A stretch of 64,000 bases of DNA, from the NCBI GenBank assembly GCA_020726505.1, contig JAHLEZ010000017.1, positions 1,612,001 through 1,676,000 on the forward strand. The letters run 5' to 3'. The position numbers and the translations under genes are program-made. Positions within the stretch are counted from its first letter, which is position 1, and each line of letters opens with the position of its first letter. This DNA comes from Leptodontidium sp. MPI-SDFR-AT-0119. Taxonomy: Eukaryota; Ascomycota; Leotiomycetes; Helotiales; Leptodontidiaceae. Below are positions 12,322-24,250 of this stretch, one piece after another. The notes below the pieces were generated by a model. It did no database searches and was not told the DNA's origin. It saw only the letters and a list, made by a program, of their open reading frames with translations.

Positions 12322-12759
12322 CTAGATGATTATAATAATATACTTGAAGCCGCCTTTTCCATCACTGAAACGCTCTAGTCCGTTGTTCTCAGGCCAGTCC
12401 TCGTCAAATAATTTAGCAGCCCTTTCAACAATTTTCTTAGCATTAGCATCCTTAGTACTAAGGAGCCCGCAGCGAGTAAACTAGGACGTTTTAACCGCAC
12501 TCCCATTTCTTTTTAAGACTAAAGCGTGAGAACTCATGCCAACTTTCGCAATCGGTAAAAAGACCAAATCTCTTAAAGTCTCGGAGAAGAAATCTAGTTA
12601 CTCATTGACATCCTGAAAAACCAATCAGATCCAGGCTGGACGTGAAAGCCCTTACTGGTTTACATAATAGTAGAAGCGTAATCCGTGCTTTTCATAAAGT
12701 TTCCAATGCCTGTCCCCGCTCTTTATGTCCTAAAGACGACTTAGCTTTCCCAAAAGGCG
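12322..12759 (-). pseudogene. HET1, 3' part (C-terminal region beyond the transposon)
   Basis: Continues the HET1 frame exactly when the transposon and one TA are ignored: 24280-24290 ends VKSGFI and 12759 leftward continues with LLGKLSRL, then KLYEKHGLRFYYYVNQ. Later comes LVFQDVNE and FLPIAKVGMSSHALVLK, matching the layout of HET protein C-termini (FGQVxSG then a hydrophobic LPI stretch). A frameshift follows near 12.49 kb, and the frame ends GGFKYIIIII and TAG at 12322-12324. TAA/TAG at Gln and Trp positions mark RIP. Confidence 0.7.
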
Positions 12760-12779
12760 TACAGTCCGTCCCGCTCAAA

Positions 12780-13260
12780 CACAGTAAAAAAATAGATTAA
12801 ATATTATAATATATCTGTTTAACCTATATTTTGCGCGTTATTACTAGCGTTCGAATGGACCCACTTTTATCCCGATTAGGCTTAGGGTAACTTAATTATT
12901 AAGGGCTTAGCATAAAAAAAGTGATCAAAATATTTAGACCTTTTTTATTTTTTAATATAGGTTTTTAAAAACCTATAGTAATTATTTTTAAAAACCTTTT
13001 TACACTATATTTATTATTAATTCAAATACAACTTTTCATTAAAAAAAACTAAAAATATATTAGTATAATGTACCCTACTTTAATATTTTTATTTTCTAAC
13101 TCTAACTTAAAAATAAAAGGCTATTAATTTAATATTTAATATAGAATATCACTTATATAACTATATTTTTTATTTTTTATATAAATATAGTAACTTTATA
13201 ACTTATAATACTTAGTTATTAGCTTAATTATGTCAATAGGCTAGAAGAGTTATAACCTTT
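12780..13260. other. AT-rich subterminal region of the DNA transposon
   Basis: Non-coding as far as I can see. The first ~110 bp, including GCGTTCGAATGGACCCACTT, matches the inverted end at 59.08-59.20 kb; the rest is A/T-rich. Confidence 0.6.
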
Positions 13261-14269
13261 AAAGTAGATTTAAGTAAAGGTTCTAAGACTGAATTAGAGA
13301 GAGAGATATTAGACTCTTAAGGAGAGGACTCTAAATAAAGCACTTTTATAACTACTGAGCTAGCTACCGCGCTAGTAATTAAATACCAAATCCAACTAAT
13401 CAAGCCAAGTGATCTATTTCTAAGGGGTTACCCTCTAGTACTATATCAAACTCCTTCATCTATATCTCCGATATAGTTCTATGGCCGCTTTACTTCTTAA
13501 AACACCAAGCTACTTGCTTTACGCTAAGCCCTTTTCGGTAAGCATCCATAAAGCGTGAAGCTCTATTAATATACCTTCGTAACGTATCAAGAGGACAAGA
13601 ATCAAGAGCTTTAAAGGCAACTTGTCGAGCCTAAAAAGTAAGCGAGTAAGTAAGTAAATAAAGCCAAAAGGGTAAATAGAGAGTAATACGTACGTCGTCA
13701 AAGGTAGTCTTCCAAACCTGTCGATATAAGTTCTTACAAAAGGCCCAATACATCTCAATTAAGTTTAGCTCACAGTGAAACTTCAGTAAAAAGAGACACT
13801 TATGTCCTCCAGCTAATAACTTCTCTTCATGAGCTAACTTTTGCTTAAAGAAGTCCTTGTAATTAATTAATATTCGTAATAAGTAATAAGTAGCCTTCTT
13901 AGTTAGAGGCCAAGAGAGAAAGTTATTACACTTCTTTTTAGCTTCCCTAGTACACTTAACAATTAGAAGCTTTTTACTTATAAATTATTAATATATTTTT
14001 CAGTAACTAATAAAGAGTTACTTACTAGTAAGTAGGCACCCTCTCTCTACAAGAATCTACTTTATCCCCTTTAGAGTCTCTTCGATTATAGTCTCTTTGA
14101 CTCTATTTTTTCCCCCAGGAATTACAACCTTAATAACCTTTTTAACCTTATAATTAAGCTCTTGGGTAGTACTAACTAACCCACGAGCTTACTTAGCCTC
14201 GCTAATATCAGGAGGAAAGTAAGTATTCTATAAAAGTAGTCAGTTAGTAAGTATTTCCTAAAAGGGAAG
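13261..14269 (-). pseudogene. DDE transposase, C-terminal part (left of E2)
   Basis: On minus, shifted between frames: FLLKFHCELNLIEMYWAFCK at about 13.75-13.80 kb. The NPIEMYW-type box supplies the third catalytic acid in fungal DDE transposases. It is followed by YRQVWKTTFDD, ALDSCPLDTLRRYINRASRF and MDAYRKGLSVKQVAW, a characteristic tail of that family. RIP stops and frameshifts make it inactive. It joins in order with the part at 21409-22356. Confidence 0.72.
14265..14269. repeat. E2 target-site duplication, left copy (GGAAG)
   Basis: Identical to 21409-21413. Confidence 0.9.
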
Positions 14270-14487
14270 TATCACGTAAAATACTAAAAGAGTAAAGAAG
14301 TGAGAATTAGTAAAGTAGTGGGGAGTAAAAGATTAATTAAGAAGTGCTCTGCCCTCTCGTTAAGAGGGGGAAAGCTAGCTATATATATGTAAAGTAAGTA
14401 AGTTTAACTAGTTATAGGTGTACAAGAAGCGCACTTAGCCGTTCAGTAGGCTCGCGTAGTAAGTGCCGCTAGCCATGTACCGTGACA
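14270..14487 (-). repeat. E2 3' LTR
   Basis: Matches 21189-21408. Ends with CGTGACA; starts TATCACG (from TGTCACG). The antisense gene begins 158 bp beyond it. Confidence 0.9.
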
Positions 14488-14645
14488 CACCCCCCAGCTG
14501 TGAAGCGACCACGCTAGGCCAAAAGAAGACAAGAAAACAACATACAGTAGTACAAGAGTTTGTTTTATTTACAAATTTTCCTCTAACAACAACAACTTTA
14601 ACGTCAACTTCAACTTCAACCTCAACAACAACAACAATAACAACA

Positions 14646-15600
14646 ATGTCTTCCGTAAGTTAAGTAGTGTTCCCTTAGTACAGTGATCGAAGTCGAAGAG
14701 TCGGCATTTAGCTGGCTAATTGTGAGACCAAATTTATAAGGGCTAACTATAATAAACAAATCTCTTCTAACGCTAGCACTATTCTAGCTCGTGTCCCCGC
14801 CGGCCCCTCCTCCCCTGCCGCCGCCTCTAAGCGCTCCGCCGTAGCTAGTGTGCTCGCGGACATTTAAGAGTACACTCTAGACAATATTTTAAGTTAGATC
14901 CCCCCCCCTCCCTCTTCCCTAGGAATTCCCTCCCCTCGAGGTTAGAGTTCACTTACTCCCTTTACGGAGTTAGGTTCCTCCTTCGCCGGAGGCCAAGGAG
15001 AGCCCTCTACGGCCCCTACTGCGCTCTCCTCCCCTACTGGCTCTACTAGCTCCTCTAGTGAAGCCGCCGAGACTAAGAAGAAGAAGTCAGTTCTTATTGC
15101 CGGTGCGCGCCGCGCGGTGCCTTGCCAGTACTACGCTCGTTCGGCCCTTAATGACAAGAAGGGCAAAGATAGTTCGTTACTTAGCGTTTGCCGGGAGAAT
15201 ACTACTAGGCGTGGTACTCGGTACTTTCGGTACTCTTTTAGGCACAAATGTGTCCCTTACTCTACTAAGGTAACTCCCTTCGCCACTCGTCTCATTAAGG
15301 CGATTAAGGCCGACGAGCCTCAAAGCGTAAGTAATCACAAGAACCCTTTTATTAAGCTCGCTGACCTTAGAAGTTTCTTGACTAATATCAGGCTACTCTC
15401 TAGATAACTCTAGAGCTAGAGGAGGACGGGCACTTGTAAGCGGTAGTAGTATACTTCTAGGGCTTAGGAACCCTATAAATAACAAAGTTACCCCTTATAT
15501 TTACGTTCTTACGTTACGTTGCGTTGTTTTGTGTGAGGCGGGGCTTAGGAACCCCTAAATAACTAAGTTACCCCTTATATTTTACTTTAAGAGGTTCAGA
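14646..15600 (+). pseudogene. E2 antisense accessory gene (Cys/His-cluster protein), three exons
   Basis: An ATG at 14646 follows a CAA/CAACA-rich leader (14585-14645). Proposed exons: 14646-14654 (MSS), 14712-15326 and 15371 to about 15600. Introns GTAAGT...GCATTTAG and GTAAGT...GCTGACCTTAG are both phase 0. Protein: LANCETKFIRANYNKQ, a Pro/Ser/Ala-rich middle, KKKKS, then PC-x2-Y, VCREN and RRGTRYFRYSFRHKCVP, where the two Tyr occupy Cys positions (TGT>TAT). Exon 3 carries YVALFCVRRGLGTPK-stop-LSYPL, matching E1. Only five to eight stops interrupt about 280 codons and all fit RIP. Codon choice is GC-rich at third positions, unlike the surrounding RIP debris. Probably a zinc-binding protein of unknown role. 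Confidence 0.75.
15455..15592 (+). repeat. Duplicated C-terminal box of the E2 antisense gene
   Basis: A ~40-bp unit beginning GGCTTAGGAACCC and ending TTACCCCTTATAT occurs twice about 80 bp apart, both in the exon 3 frame. The second unit is the one most similar to E1 (4806-4862). Confidence 0.6.
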
Positions 15601-15619
15601 TTCTTAGAAATAGCCCTAG

Positions 15620-18600
15620 CAGTAATAAAGGGCGGATTTTAAGGGCTAGCCACCCTAATAACACCACTTTGACAAAGGAAACTTAAAGTGAGCATTACAG
15701 CTCTTGTGATATACTCGAAATAAGCAATAATAATACAAGAAACAAAGGAGATACACAATTTAAAGGAATATAAGTTAAATCAAAAGGAAGATTTATAAAG
15801 GGAAGATTTAAGAGAGCTATAGAGCGATAGAGATCTGCGCTCTAACGTCCTTGAGGTTCAAAAGAGCTCGGAAATAATCGAATTATTAACGAGTAAGATT
15901 CTTAGTAAGTCCATCGGCCGGCATCTCTGTCGTAGACAAATAAGTAATCTCAAAAGTACTCTTAGAGTACTCCTGACGAAGCTACATATTCTGAATATCA
16001 ACGTGACGTAACTTTATTATGATTCGCTCGCCTTCGCTGACAATTAGTCAAATTGTTTACTTATTATTATAGTAGATTTTCTAAACTTCTCTTAACTTAA
16101 GAAGGATCTCTACAAATAGCCTTTTAAGCGCTATTATTACCTTAACAGTTCTTTCGACTCTTAGTAACTCTACTTCAGTAGTTAAAGTAGTAACTGTGGC
16201 TTGTAAACTAGCTTTCTAGTCAAAAATACCTCTGAAGAGAGCAGCGGTAAAGCCTTAGGATAATCGTCGAGTCTCGGCATCGTCGGCAAAAGAGGTATCT
16301 GAGGCAATAAACAGCTGAATTTCTTGCTGTTCCATTGAGTACTAAATAGCCAGATATCAAGTACTCTAAAGGTATTCAATTGTCCAATTTACAGCCTTAA
16401 TATACTCTTCACTTGGATTTATTAAGAAGTGAGATAATCGCGAAGTTACGTATATAATATCAGGTCTAATGAGAATTGCCAGGTAAAGCACTGATCCGAC
16501 CTTTTCTTAGTACTCCTTTATTCGACCAAAGGGAGCTATGCCTTTATATTTAGTGAGCTCGACTCCTAGAAGTAGTATACTCCTTAGTAATAATGTCGTT
16601 AGACTGAATTTATTAGCGATTTTCTCGATATATATGTCGTGAACAAGAGAGATTATTCCCTGTACTCGATTCCTAATAATCCTAACTCCAAAGAACTAGT
16701 CTACCGTCTTTATCTCACGAAGCTTATATACTTAATGAATTCTAGTAATTACAGCTTCGGCTAAGGTGAGATCGTTCCTATAATAAAGGACTAGAATGTC
16801 GTCTATAAAGAACAACACAAATATCTTTCTCTTTTAATCGAAAAACATACAGGGTTCTTCCTTACTTATAATTAAATAGAGTTATGTAAGAGTCTTAGTA
16901 AACTCCTTATACTACAAAAAAGGAGAGTCTCTTATGCCATATAGTGCTCGATCAACCTCAACACATAGGCCATAAGAGCGATAGCCGTCTAATAGCTGGC
17001 ATAAGACTAGTGGCGAATCTTTACTCCAAACCGCATTAATAAATACGTTAACAACGTCGAATTGCCGTATTTCCAAGTCAAAATACGCGGCTAGAGCTAT
17101 AGCTAATCGGAAACTCTTTAATACGAGGGTTACGGCGTACGTTAAGAGCACAGTAGCCTTGTCTTAGAGATCGCCTCGTACGACTAGCCTTAATCGGCAT
17201 CGAGAAATATAACTATTTAGAGCCTCTTTGTAAGTAAAAACCTATATTAACGGCACAAGCTTTATTGATTTAGCTTTTGTTTCTTTCACGACTCTCTAAC
17301 AGTCTCTAGATTCTAGGTTTTTGATTTTAAGCTTTACGTCGACCTTAAACTGCTCTCTAAATTAATAATCTACTAAATCCTTCCAGGACCTTAGCTCTTT
17401 TGGAGCGTCTTTCTGATAAACTCAAGGTAGCTCTATTTTTAAAGTGCTTAAGCTAAAATCTAGTACTGAAATCTTCTTTACTTCCTTTAATTTAGGAAGA
17501 ATTACTGCAAGGATTACACTATATAGTGTGGTGAGCTCTTCACCCCCCTGATCTTTAAATGAATAAAGAGTTACAAAAGAGGTGTTAAAATACTCAGGGA
17601 TTGCCTAAGTAAAATCAATCGTTTCTACACTTTGTACTATCTTTACAGAGCTTATAGTTATAAGAATCAATAGATTAACTCTAGTGATTCGATCACTCTT
17701 ACGTTGACTATGTGCTCCTTTTCGTAGCGGTTTACTTACTCTTGACGAAGCTCCGGCTATTCGATCACTCTTACGTTAGGGCTGAGCTCCCTTTAGTTTT
17801 AACTAGCGCTTTTTCTTAACTAGAGAGGCCTCTTTAATTCTAATTCGCTCAGTCGGTTTATTCTCACTTAATTTTATAAGAGAGGCTTCATCCGCAGCGA
17901 GTACTATTAGTTCACTTATATACGCGAGGGCTTTATCTACTACTTAAGTAAGGGCTTCTTCTATTACAGTAGGGGGAACATATGCCGGAATTACTACTTG
18001 TGGATAAGTGCGATTCTTTAGTATAGTGGCTACGGGCATACTAGCGCTCTCTTCAGGCGGAGGTATACTCGCACGGGGTGGTTCATCTGCGGTTAAATCC
18101 GCAAGAGGTATTTAAGAGATATTAAAGCTCTGAACTAGAGGTGGTATACTCTCTGGAGACTAAAGTCCAAGACTTCTTTATACTTATAGTAAATTTACTT
18201 TCTCTATCACCCCTAAGTTTAAGAGGCTAAGAGCACCGCTCGTCTCTTCGAGAGCTCTAGTTTCCGTTAAGTCTATATTAAACAGTCCGATTTCCTTAAG
18301 GATTAATTTAACGTCTTAAATCTCGACTTCTTCAATAGCTTCTACTACGTCTTTGGTTTCAGAAACGAGCTAGCCGGCCTGTTTCTCGTGCTCGGCTAAG
18401 TCAAAGAAGACGTTCTCGTCGAAGGTTATATTCCGTGAGATAATAACTCAGTGTAAAATTAGTACCTAGATCTTATATATATTACTAGTAACGTAGCTAA
18501 CAAAATAACTAATATAAGCTCTAGGGAGCACCTTAAATACTCGTTTGTTGTTTCCTGCTTCTCGATCCTTAATTAAAGGGTAAACTCGTGAGCCGTAAAC

Positions 18601-21057
18601 GTATATCCTATTCTAATCTAGCCGAAGGTCTATAGTTAATTTCTTGATTATAACTAAGTCGTAAAAGCGGAAATAACCGCGAAACTAAATATCAAGGGTC
18701 TCGTTAGGCGATTTCTAGCCTCAACTCTCTAGCAGGCTTATATTATATAAAAACGCTGCCGCTTGAGTAACTTCTGGCTAAAGAGCTTCCGGGAGGCCTA
18801 CAGCTACTCGTATTATAATTGACTTTTCGATGATTTCCTTTCCGGCACGCTCCGAGAGACTATTTAGTTCGTGTGTGTAAGTCGGACTCAATTCGATTTA
18901 TATGCCTTACTGTTGAGTCCACTTTTGGTATCTCAATATGCCTTGAGGAGGGATTACTGCTTTCTCGTTGTCGTACTTCAAAATACAAATATAAAGGCCG
19001 TACTTCTATTTAATCTAATTGTCGACAAATTATAGGATTTCTAATATCACTATTAATGATTTACTTAGAATCGGGAAAACAAGGATTTTTCTACTATACT
19101 CGTCTTTAATAACAAGTAACTAATTAAAACCGTCGTAACTAGGGTCGTAATCGAAAAGGTCCCACGCAAGTCTCTAAAATAGTCGTGGAGATACGTTCTC
19201 TGAGGGCCTTCAAGAATTGACATTTACAGCTCGAGCCATGGAGCAGTACTCGCATTTAACTTTACTTGTTCCCTCGATTTTGACGTTCCTAACATTCTCT
19301 ACTAATATACAAAGAGCCTTAGGGCCAAAGTGCCCTACTCTCACATGCCATATTTCTTCTGAATCTATGCGTGGCTTAAGGTAATCTCTCGATCTCCTAA
19401 AGGGTCTTAGTGTGCGCGCAAGGGTGGGATATAATAGCGTGTTAGTATTACTTAATAAAATAGATAAAACAAAGTAGTTTGAAGTGTTTTTATATTCAAA
19501 GAAAACTAGTTGATACTTCCGAACTAAAGTGCGCACAACACTACTGTTAGTAGGCTCCTTAAGACACAAAGTTACGTTGAAACTATTAATCTATAGTCCT
19601 GCGTTCAACAGCCTTACCTCCGAGATAATATTAACATAAAAACCTTCAATAACTGCCACATTCGTAAGCTCCAAATCGATTATACCTCCTAGAGTAATAA
19701 GCGCGTTCTTTAAAAGACGACGACCTCTACCAACAACGAGTAGGCTAAATGTACCGGCTTCTACTATATCTTCATGACTTAAGGGAATAAAAGAGCCTGG
19801 GACTAATAAAGACTTATTATTGACTATATACATAACACCGCAATTGTTAAGAAGAGTACTTTAGTAGAGCAGATGTCGGCCGTTACTGAGCGCGAATATA
19901 CTAAGAGTTTAAAGAGTGGAGGGGTCTATAATAACGCATGTGATCTTTAAAACAAGTCCATCAGAGGTCTTAGGGATCTCAGCTCCTGCCTTACTAGGCT
20001 CCTTAACTAAAACAGTCTTACGTAGAGCACTCTACTCCGGTTTGTTTGCTTCTTTACGAATAAGCTCGGCTTGATCAGGAGTTAAACGGTGCTTTCCGGT
20101 GGTTTGACTATAAAGTGCGGCCTTAAGACAGTTACAAGTAATTAGTTTCTAATAGTGTTTAGAATTTGGATCCGAGAAAGCGATTATACAGGGGCACTTG
20201 TAGTACTCCCCATCTCGTCTACCGCTAAGGGTTGCAAAAATGCCGTTTCCGAGGTAAAGGCCGTGCTTTTTAGTAGACTTTGCGTCTTCTATAACTCGCT
20301 AAAACCATAATCTATAGTATAACAAGGAGTGTTTTAGTTCCCTGACTTCCGTCCAGCTTCCGAGCACCTAGTCTTCTATAATGAGCTCGTCTTTGCGGTT
20401 CTTAGCGAAAACAAGGTCCCATTTGGCTCTAATGGCATTCAGGAACCTTTCCGTGGCCAAGGGTCCTAAAACGAGCTTAGAACCGGCTGATTTGTACTCG
20501 TAGTAAGACAAGAACTAGTTTCGGCACCAAGTTATAACATCAATACGACCGTTGTAGGCTTGTTATATTAAGAGAGAATAAGTCAATTCGATGTCGCGCA
20601 AGTTAGTGGCCTTAAAGGGCGCGCAGTGCTAGCGAAGCTCCCGTACGATCTTCTAAATAGTATAAGTGCGCTCGTTGACCTAAGTCAAGGAAATGATCTC
20701 GAAGAGTAAGGGGTCAATATAGTCAATAACCTAAGTGTAGAGTTGATTGTATTTAGTGACTAAGTTACTCCAGTCGCTCTTTTCGACAATAAAGACCTTA
20801 AAGGCTCTATTGTATTTAGATTCGACTGCGGAAAAGAGTATTGCCGGTGCGCCGTCTAATCGTTCTGCATTTTTCTTTTGAAGAAACTCAGTCTCTGTGT
20901 TAAAAACTGGTGGATTTGTTACAGGAGACAGAACATCGGGTCTATCAGGGTCGACGAGCGGCCAAAGGCCTCTGTTGTGCGCTTGAGCTTGAAATTCGGT
21001 ATTGAATTTAGTCCAGCCCTTCTGGTCCTTGATGCGGTCGCTCCTGGAGTCGGCCAT
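15620..21057 (-). pseudogene. E2 copia gag-pol polyprotein, RIP-mutated
   Basis: Starts at ATG 21057 with MADSRSDRIKDQKGWTKFN (open to 20731), typical of copia gag. Protease region at 19591-19833 (VNNKSLLVPGS...). Gag-pre-integrase box at 19210-19569: IWHVRVGHFGPKAL...KCEYCSMARA. RT fragment at 16912-17151 (YFDLEIRQFDVVNVFINA...RALYGIRDSP). RT active site FFIDDI at about 16795-16825. RNase H is expected at 15.8-16.5 kb. Many TAG/TAA at Gln/Trp codons; the frame is largely conserved between the open pieces. The leader between LTR and gag is 131 nt. Confidence 0.82.
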
Positions 21058-21188
21058 AGTTGATTTCCTAGAAATAGAGCGTAAGTGAAGACGTGTAGTG
21101 ATCGTTAGAGAGAGTAAAGAAGAAGAGATAGAGTAGTATTCTACTAAACATAAATTATCGGGGCTCTAAGAGTTATATGACTCTTAAC

Positions 21189-21408
21189 TATCACGTAGAA
21201 TACTAAAAGAGTAAAGAAGTGAGAATTAGTAAAGTAGTAGGGAGCAAAAGATTGATTAAGAAGTGCTCTGCCCTCTCGTTAAGAGGGGGAAAGCTAACTA
21301 TATATATATATAAAGTAAGTAAGTTTAACTAGTTATAAGTGTACAGGAAGCGCACCTGGCCGTTCAGTGGGCTCGCGTAGTAGGTGCCGCTAGCCATGTA
21401 CCGTGACA
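21189..21408 (-). repeat. E2 5' LTR
   Basis: 220 bp; same as 14270-14487 apart from transitions and a TA-repeat length change; less RIP than the 3' copy. Confidence 0.9.
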
Positions 21409-22356
21409 GGAAGGTATAACTAAAATTTACCTTCTAAGTTAAAGGAGCTCCTCCTTCTCCAAGATTTATTACAAAGGCGTTTAAGGCTCCACTTCCCTTA
21501 CTAGCGTGAGCACTTAATTGGTCAAATACAAAGACAGCTACCTTATTAAAGTGCTTTTCTTCGAATATATTAATAGCTTCGTCTATTTACTCTAAAAAAG
21601 CCTCGGTATCCTAATAGGCGTTTTTTTAAGGGCCGGCCAGATATATAATCTTCCGAGCGTCTTTTTGACCAATAGTAAGCCTCCCTTCGAGACTTATAAA
21701 GTCAGAGTAGTGAATAAGGCCTCCTTTACTCTTAGAAGGCATTTTTTGTTAATTCTCGTCTAACTAAATTCGAGTAGAATAGTCTTTAGCGTGAAAGCAA
21801 CTCTCGTCGTAGTAATAGATAACGTGCTCTTTCTCCCCCGGTGGTAGAGTTAGTAGAATTAGTTGTAAGACTTTATTACCGTCTTCCTCGTAATTATAGT
21901 TAACGATTAATAAAGAGCTATTTGCGGTAGAAACTCCTTTTGGCGATATTCGATAACATCTTTTCTCTTATAGCCGTCTACGTAGACTCCCTTCTTTTCT
22001 TCGATAGCGTAAAACCCGAGTCGATTTAACCACTTATAAGTAGCCGTTCTACTAAGGGATTTCTACTCTTTTTGCTTTTTACCGGGGTTATTACGTGTAC
22101 TAGTAGTCTTTCTTAAAAGGGACTTCTTACTCTTCTTAGCCGAGGCGAGTAGTCGAGGCATAATTTGCGTATTAAGAGCGTGTCGAAATCCTTTAGGTGT
22201 TACCGTAGTAAGCTTTTTGTTACGGCTAGTAAGAGGTTGATACGGCGAGTAGACTCTAGCTTTGTATTTGGGCCTAATGCTACGCTCAGAATCGAGAAGA
22301 AAAGACAAGGAGAAAAGGAGAGCTCTCTGTAAGAGGGAGCTCGAGTATAAATACAT
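21409..22356 (-). pseudogene. DDE transposase, central part (right of E2)
   Basis: On minus: 22356-22063 is an open basic stretch (LTSRNKKLTTVTPKGFRHAL). Then HVIYYYDESCFHAKDY (first acidic catalytic box, about 21.78-21.83 kb), KGGLIHYSDFISLEGRLTIG, DARKIIYLAGP, and INIFEEKHFNKVAVFVFDQ then SAHASKGSGALNA (second catalytic Asp). These are the boxes of a DDE transposase group common in fungi. The frame stops at E2 and resumes at 14269. RIP stops throughout. Confidence 0.75.
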
Positions 22357-23520
22357 GAAGGACCCTCCTAATGGGGCCTAGCGTAGTCAAGCGCCATTCA
22401 CATTAACATGTCGCAGGCTCGCCACCTAGTCTTCCCTATTAGGCCTAGCGCCGTCGCATAGCCAGCGATGCTACGTGCCCGTGTCGGTTAGAATACGAGG
22501 CGCATCGGAGGTCGTAACACTTTTAAGCTAATAGCCAAGCTCTATAAGCTTTAAAGACGTCTTCGTTGTCAAGATAAGAGCGATTCTTTTGCTTGCCACC
22601 ACGAGTTTTAAGAGGTAAAGAGCCGTAGGTTCAATAATAGAAATATAAGGCTCTAATCTTTCGGGCAAGCGTTTTTTCCGTTTCTAGTAGGGTGATTACT
22701 CTCGGCTACAAGTAAAGAGGCCTCGATTCTACCTCTTCGAGGGCTCTTTTTTAAGAGGTTTTAAACGTATTATTGAATAAGCGAATATTCGAAGCGTACG
22801 CGAGGGAGTAAGTGAAGGTATTTGTTATTAATTTGCTATTTAAGCGAAGTAAAGACCTCCCTATAAGTCTTTGGCGTAGAGAAGGGTAAGTCAAGTGTAA
22901 TTACGTCACTAATTAAAGAGTCTAATAAGAGCTCGCTTCGTTTACTATTAAGAAACTCTGCGTCGTTAAGATCGTCTAACTCAATAGAGTTATCTTCGGC
23001 TTCAAATTCTGCTTTTACTTAAGCGTCAAAGTCAGAATCTTCGTCGTCGCCGTTACTAGAATCGATATCTTCGAATATATCTTCTTCTTATAGAGGTAAA
23101 GGTAAAGGTTTTGGCTTAAAGAAAGCAGAGAGAGGTTATTAAGTTATTAACTTAATAGCCGAATATATTATATTAAGCTTTTAAAGAGAGGTTTGTCGAT
23201 TTAACTCCCTTTAAGCGGCTCTTGCTCTCTAGCGAGTTGCCGAAGATTTCTCTTTAAAAAGAACTAATTTACTCTTATAAGAGCTTTTAGAGTCTAATTT
23301 AAAAGTTAATTATATTATATATATTAAAAGAAGTCAAGTACTTACTAAGAGTTAACGTATTAATCACTTTCTTAAATAATACACTTAAGCTACCCTTTAA
23401 GTCGATTATTAACTGACGAAAGTACTTAGAGGTTTTAAACTCTTTAGTAACTTCCTTCTCAATATTTAATTCGTCAATATCCTCCCTGTCTAGCCTATCC
23501 GGGCCTAGCTCTTCAAGATC
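22357..23520 (-). other. Region of the transposon upstream of the transposase core, decayed
   Basis: Minus strand shows acidic and Ser-rich pieces (GAAGATATATTCGAAGATAT-like repeats at 23.05-23.10 kb) but no continuous frame. Probably the N-terminal half of the transposase, destroyed by RIP. Confidence 0.35.
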
Positions 23521-23823
23521 TTAATCTAAAAACTCGTTAGCGCGAGTAATATTATTATCTTCTTCTTCTTCACTTTCTTCACTCTCTAATTCGCTAATTA
23601 CTTGAGCTCTTCTTTTCTCCTTAAACTCTAATTCGTCAATTTGACTACTATTAAAAGTAATAGGCTTAAAGGTAGAAGTAAGCTTTGTAGGGCGTAAAGG
23701 TAAAAGTAAAGAACTAGAGGCTTTAGGTGTTTTTTGACAAAGGCGCTTCGTAATTAGCCTAATAGGCGATCTAGGAGGTGATTCAGTAAGTGTAGCACTT
23801 CGATTTCTCTTCGAAGGAGCCAT
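23521..23823 (-). pseudogene. N-terminal piece of the DNA-transposon protein
   Basis: Open frame of 100 codons from ATG 23823: MAPSKRNRSATLTESPPRSP, a basic Pro/Ser-rich start, then ELEFKEKRRAQ and an acidic run ESEESEEEEDNN. It lies 1.2 kb upstream of the DDE core on the same strand inside the same TIRs, so it is most likely the transposase N-terminus, now separated by stops. No known domain is visible. Confidence 0.5.
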
Positions 23824-23879
23824 ATTAGCTCTAGTAAAGGTTGTGGCAAAGGTGGTAGTAGTATAATAGTAATAATAAG

Positions 23880-24250
23880 TGTAAGTTAGACGTTAAAGTT
23901 AATAATATTTTATCTCGTTTAGCTGTCAAGCTAGAACTTTACTTTAAAAAAGAATTTTTAAATCTTAACATTTTTAAACACCTTCTAATCTAAATTACGT
24001 ACACAATTAAAGGGAGTAAAATACACTAATTAGATTTTTTTTGTAAATCCTAATACTAAAGTTATATCTTAACAAAGACAATGCCAAGACAAAGTAATTA
24101 AAATTTTAAAACCCCGTTTTTTTATTTTATATTTAAGTATAACTTTTTAATTACATAGTAAAATAAAAAAAGGTAAGAAGCTAAATACGTTTATATACTA
24201 AGGCGCAACTTTTTATTAAAAAATATCCCCACTTTTTTAAGATTTAAAAA
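23880..24250. other. AT-rich subterminal region of the DNA transposon, right side
   Basis: A/T-rich, no frame; ends in the right inverted repeat at 24277. Confidence 0.55.

Larger units (their letters stand above)
14270..21408 (-). mobile_element. E2: complete Ty1/copia LTR retrotransposon (pol on minus)
   Basis: 7.1 kb with 218/220-bp LTRs (TGTCACG...CGTGACA; the first G is A after RIP). Perfect 5-bp target duplication GGAAG at 14265-14269 and 21409-21413. Minus-strand gag, protease, integrase, RT, RNase H; plus-strand antisense gene next to the 3' LTR. Inserted in the transposase of the DNA transposon. The LTRs differ by roughly a dozen transitions and a short AT indel. Confidence 0.93.
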
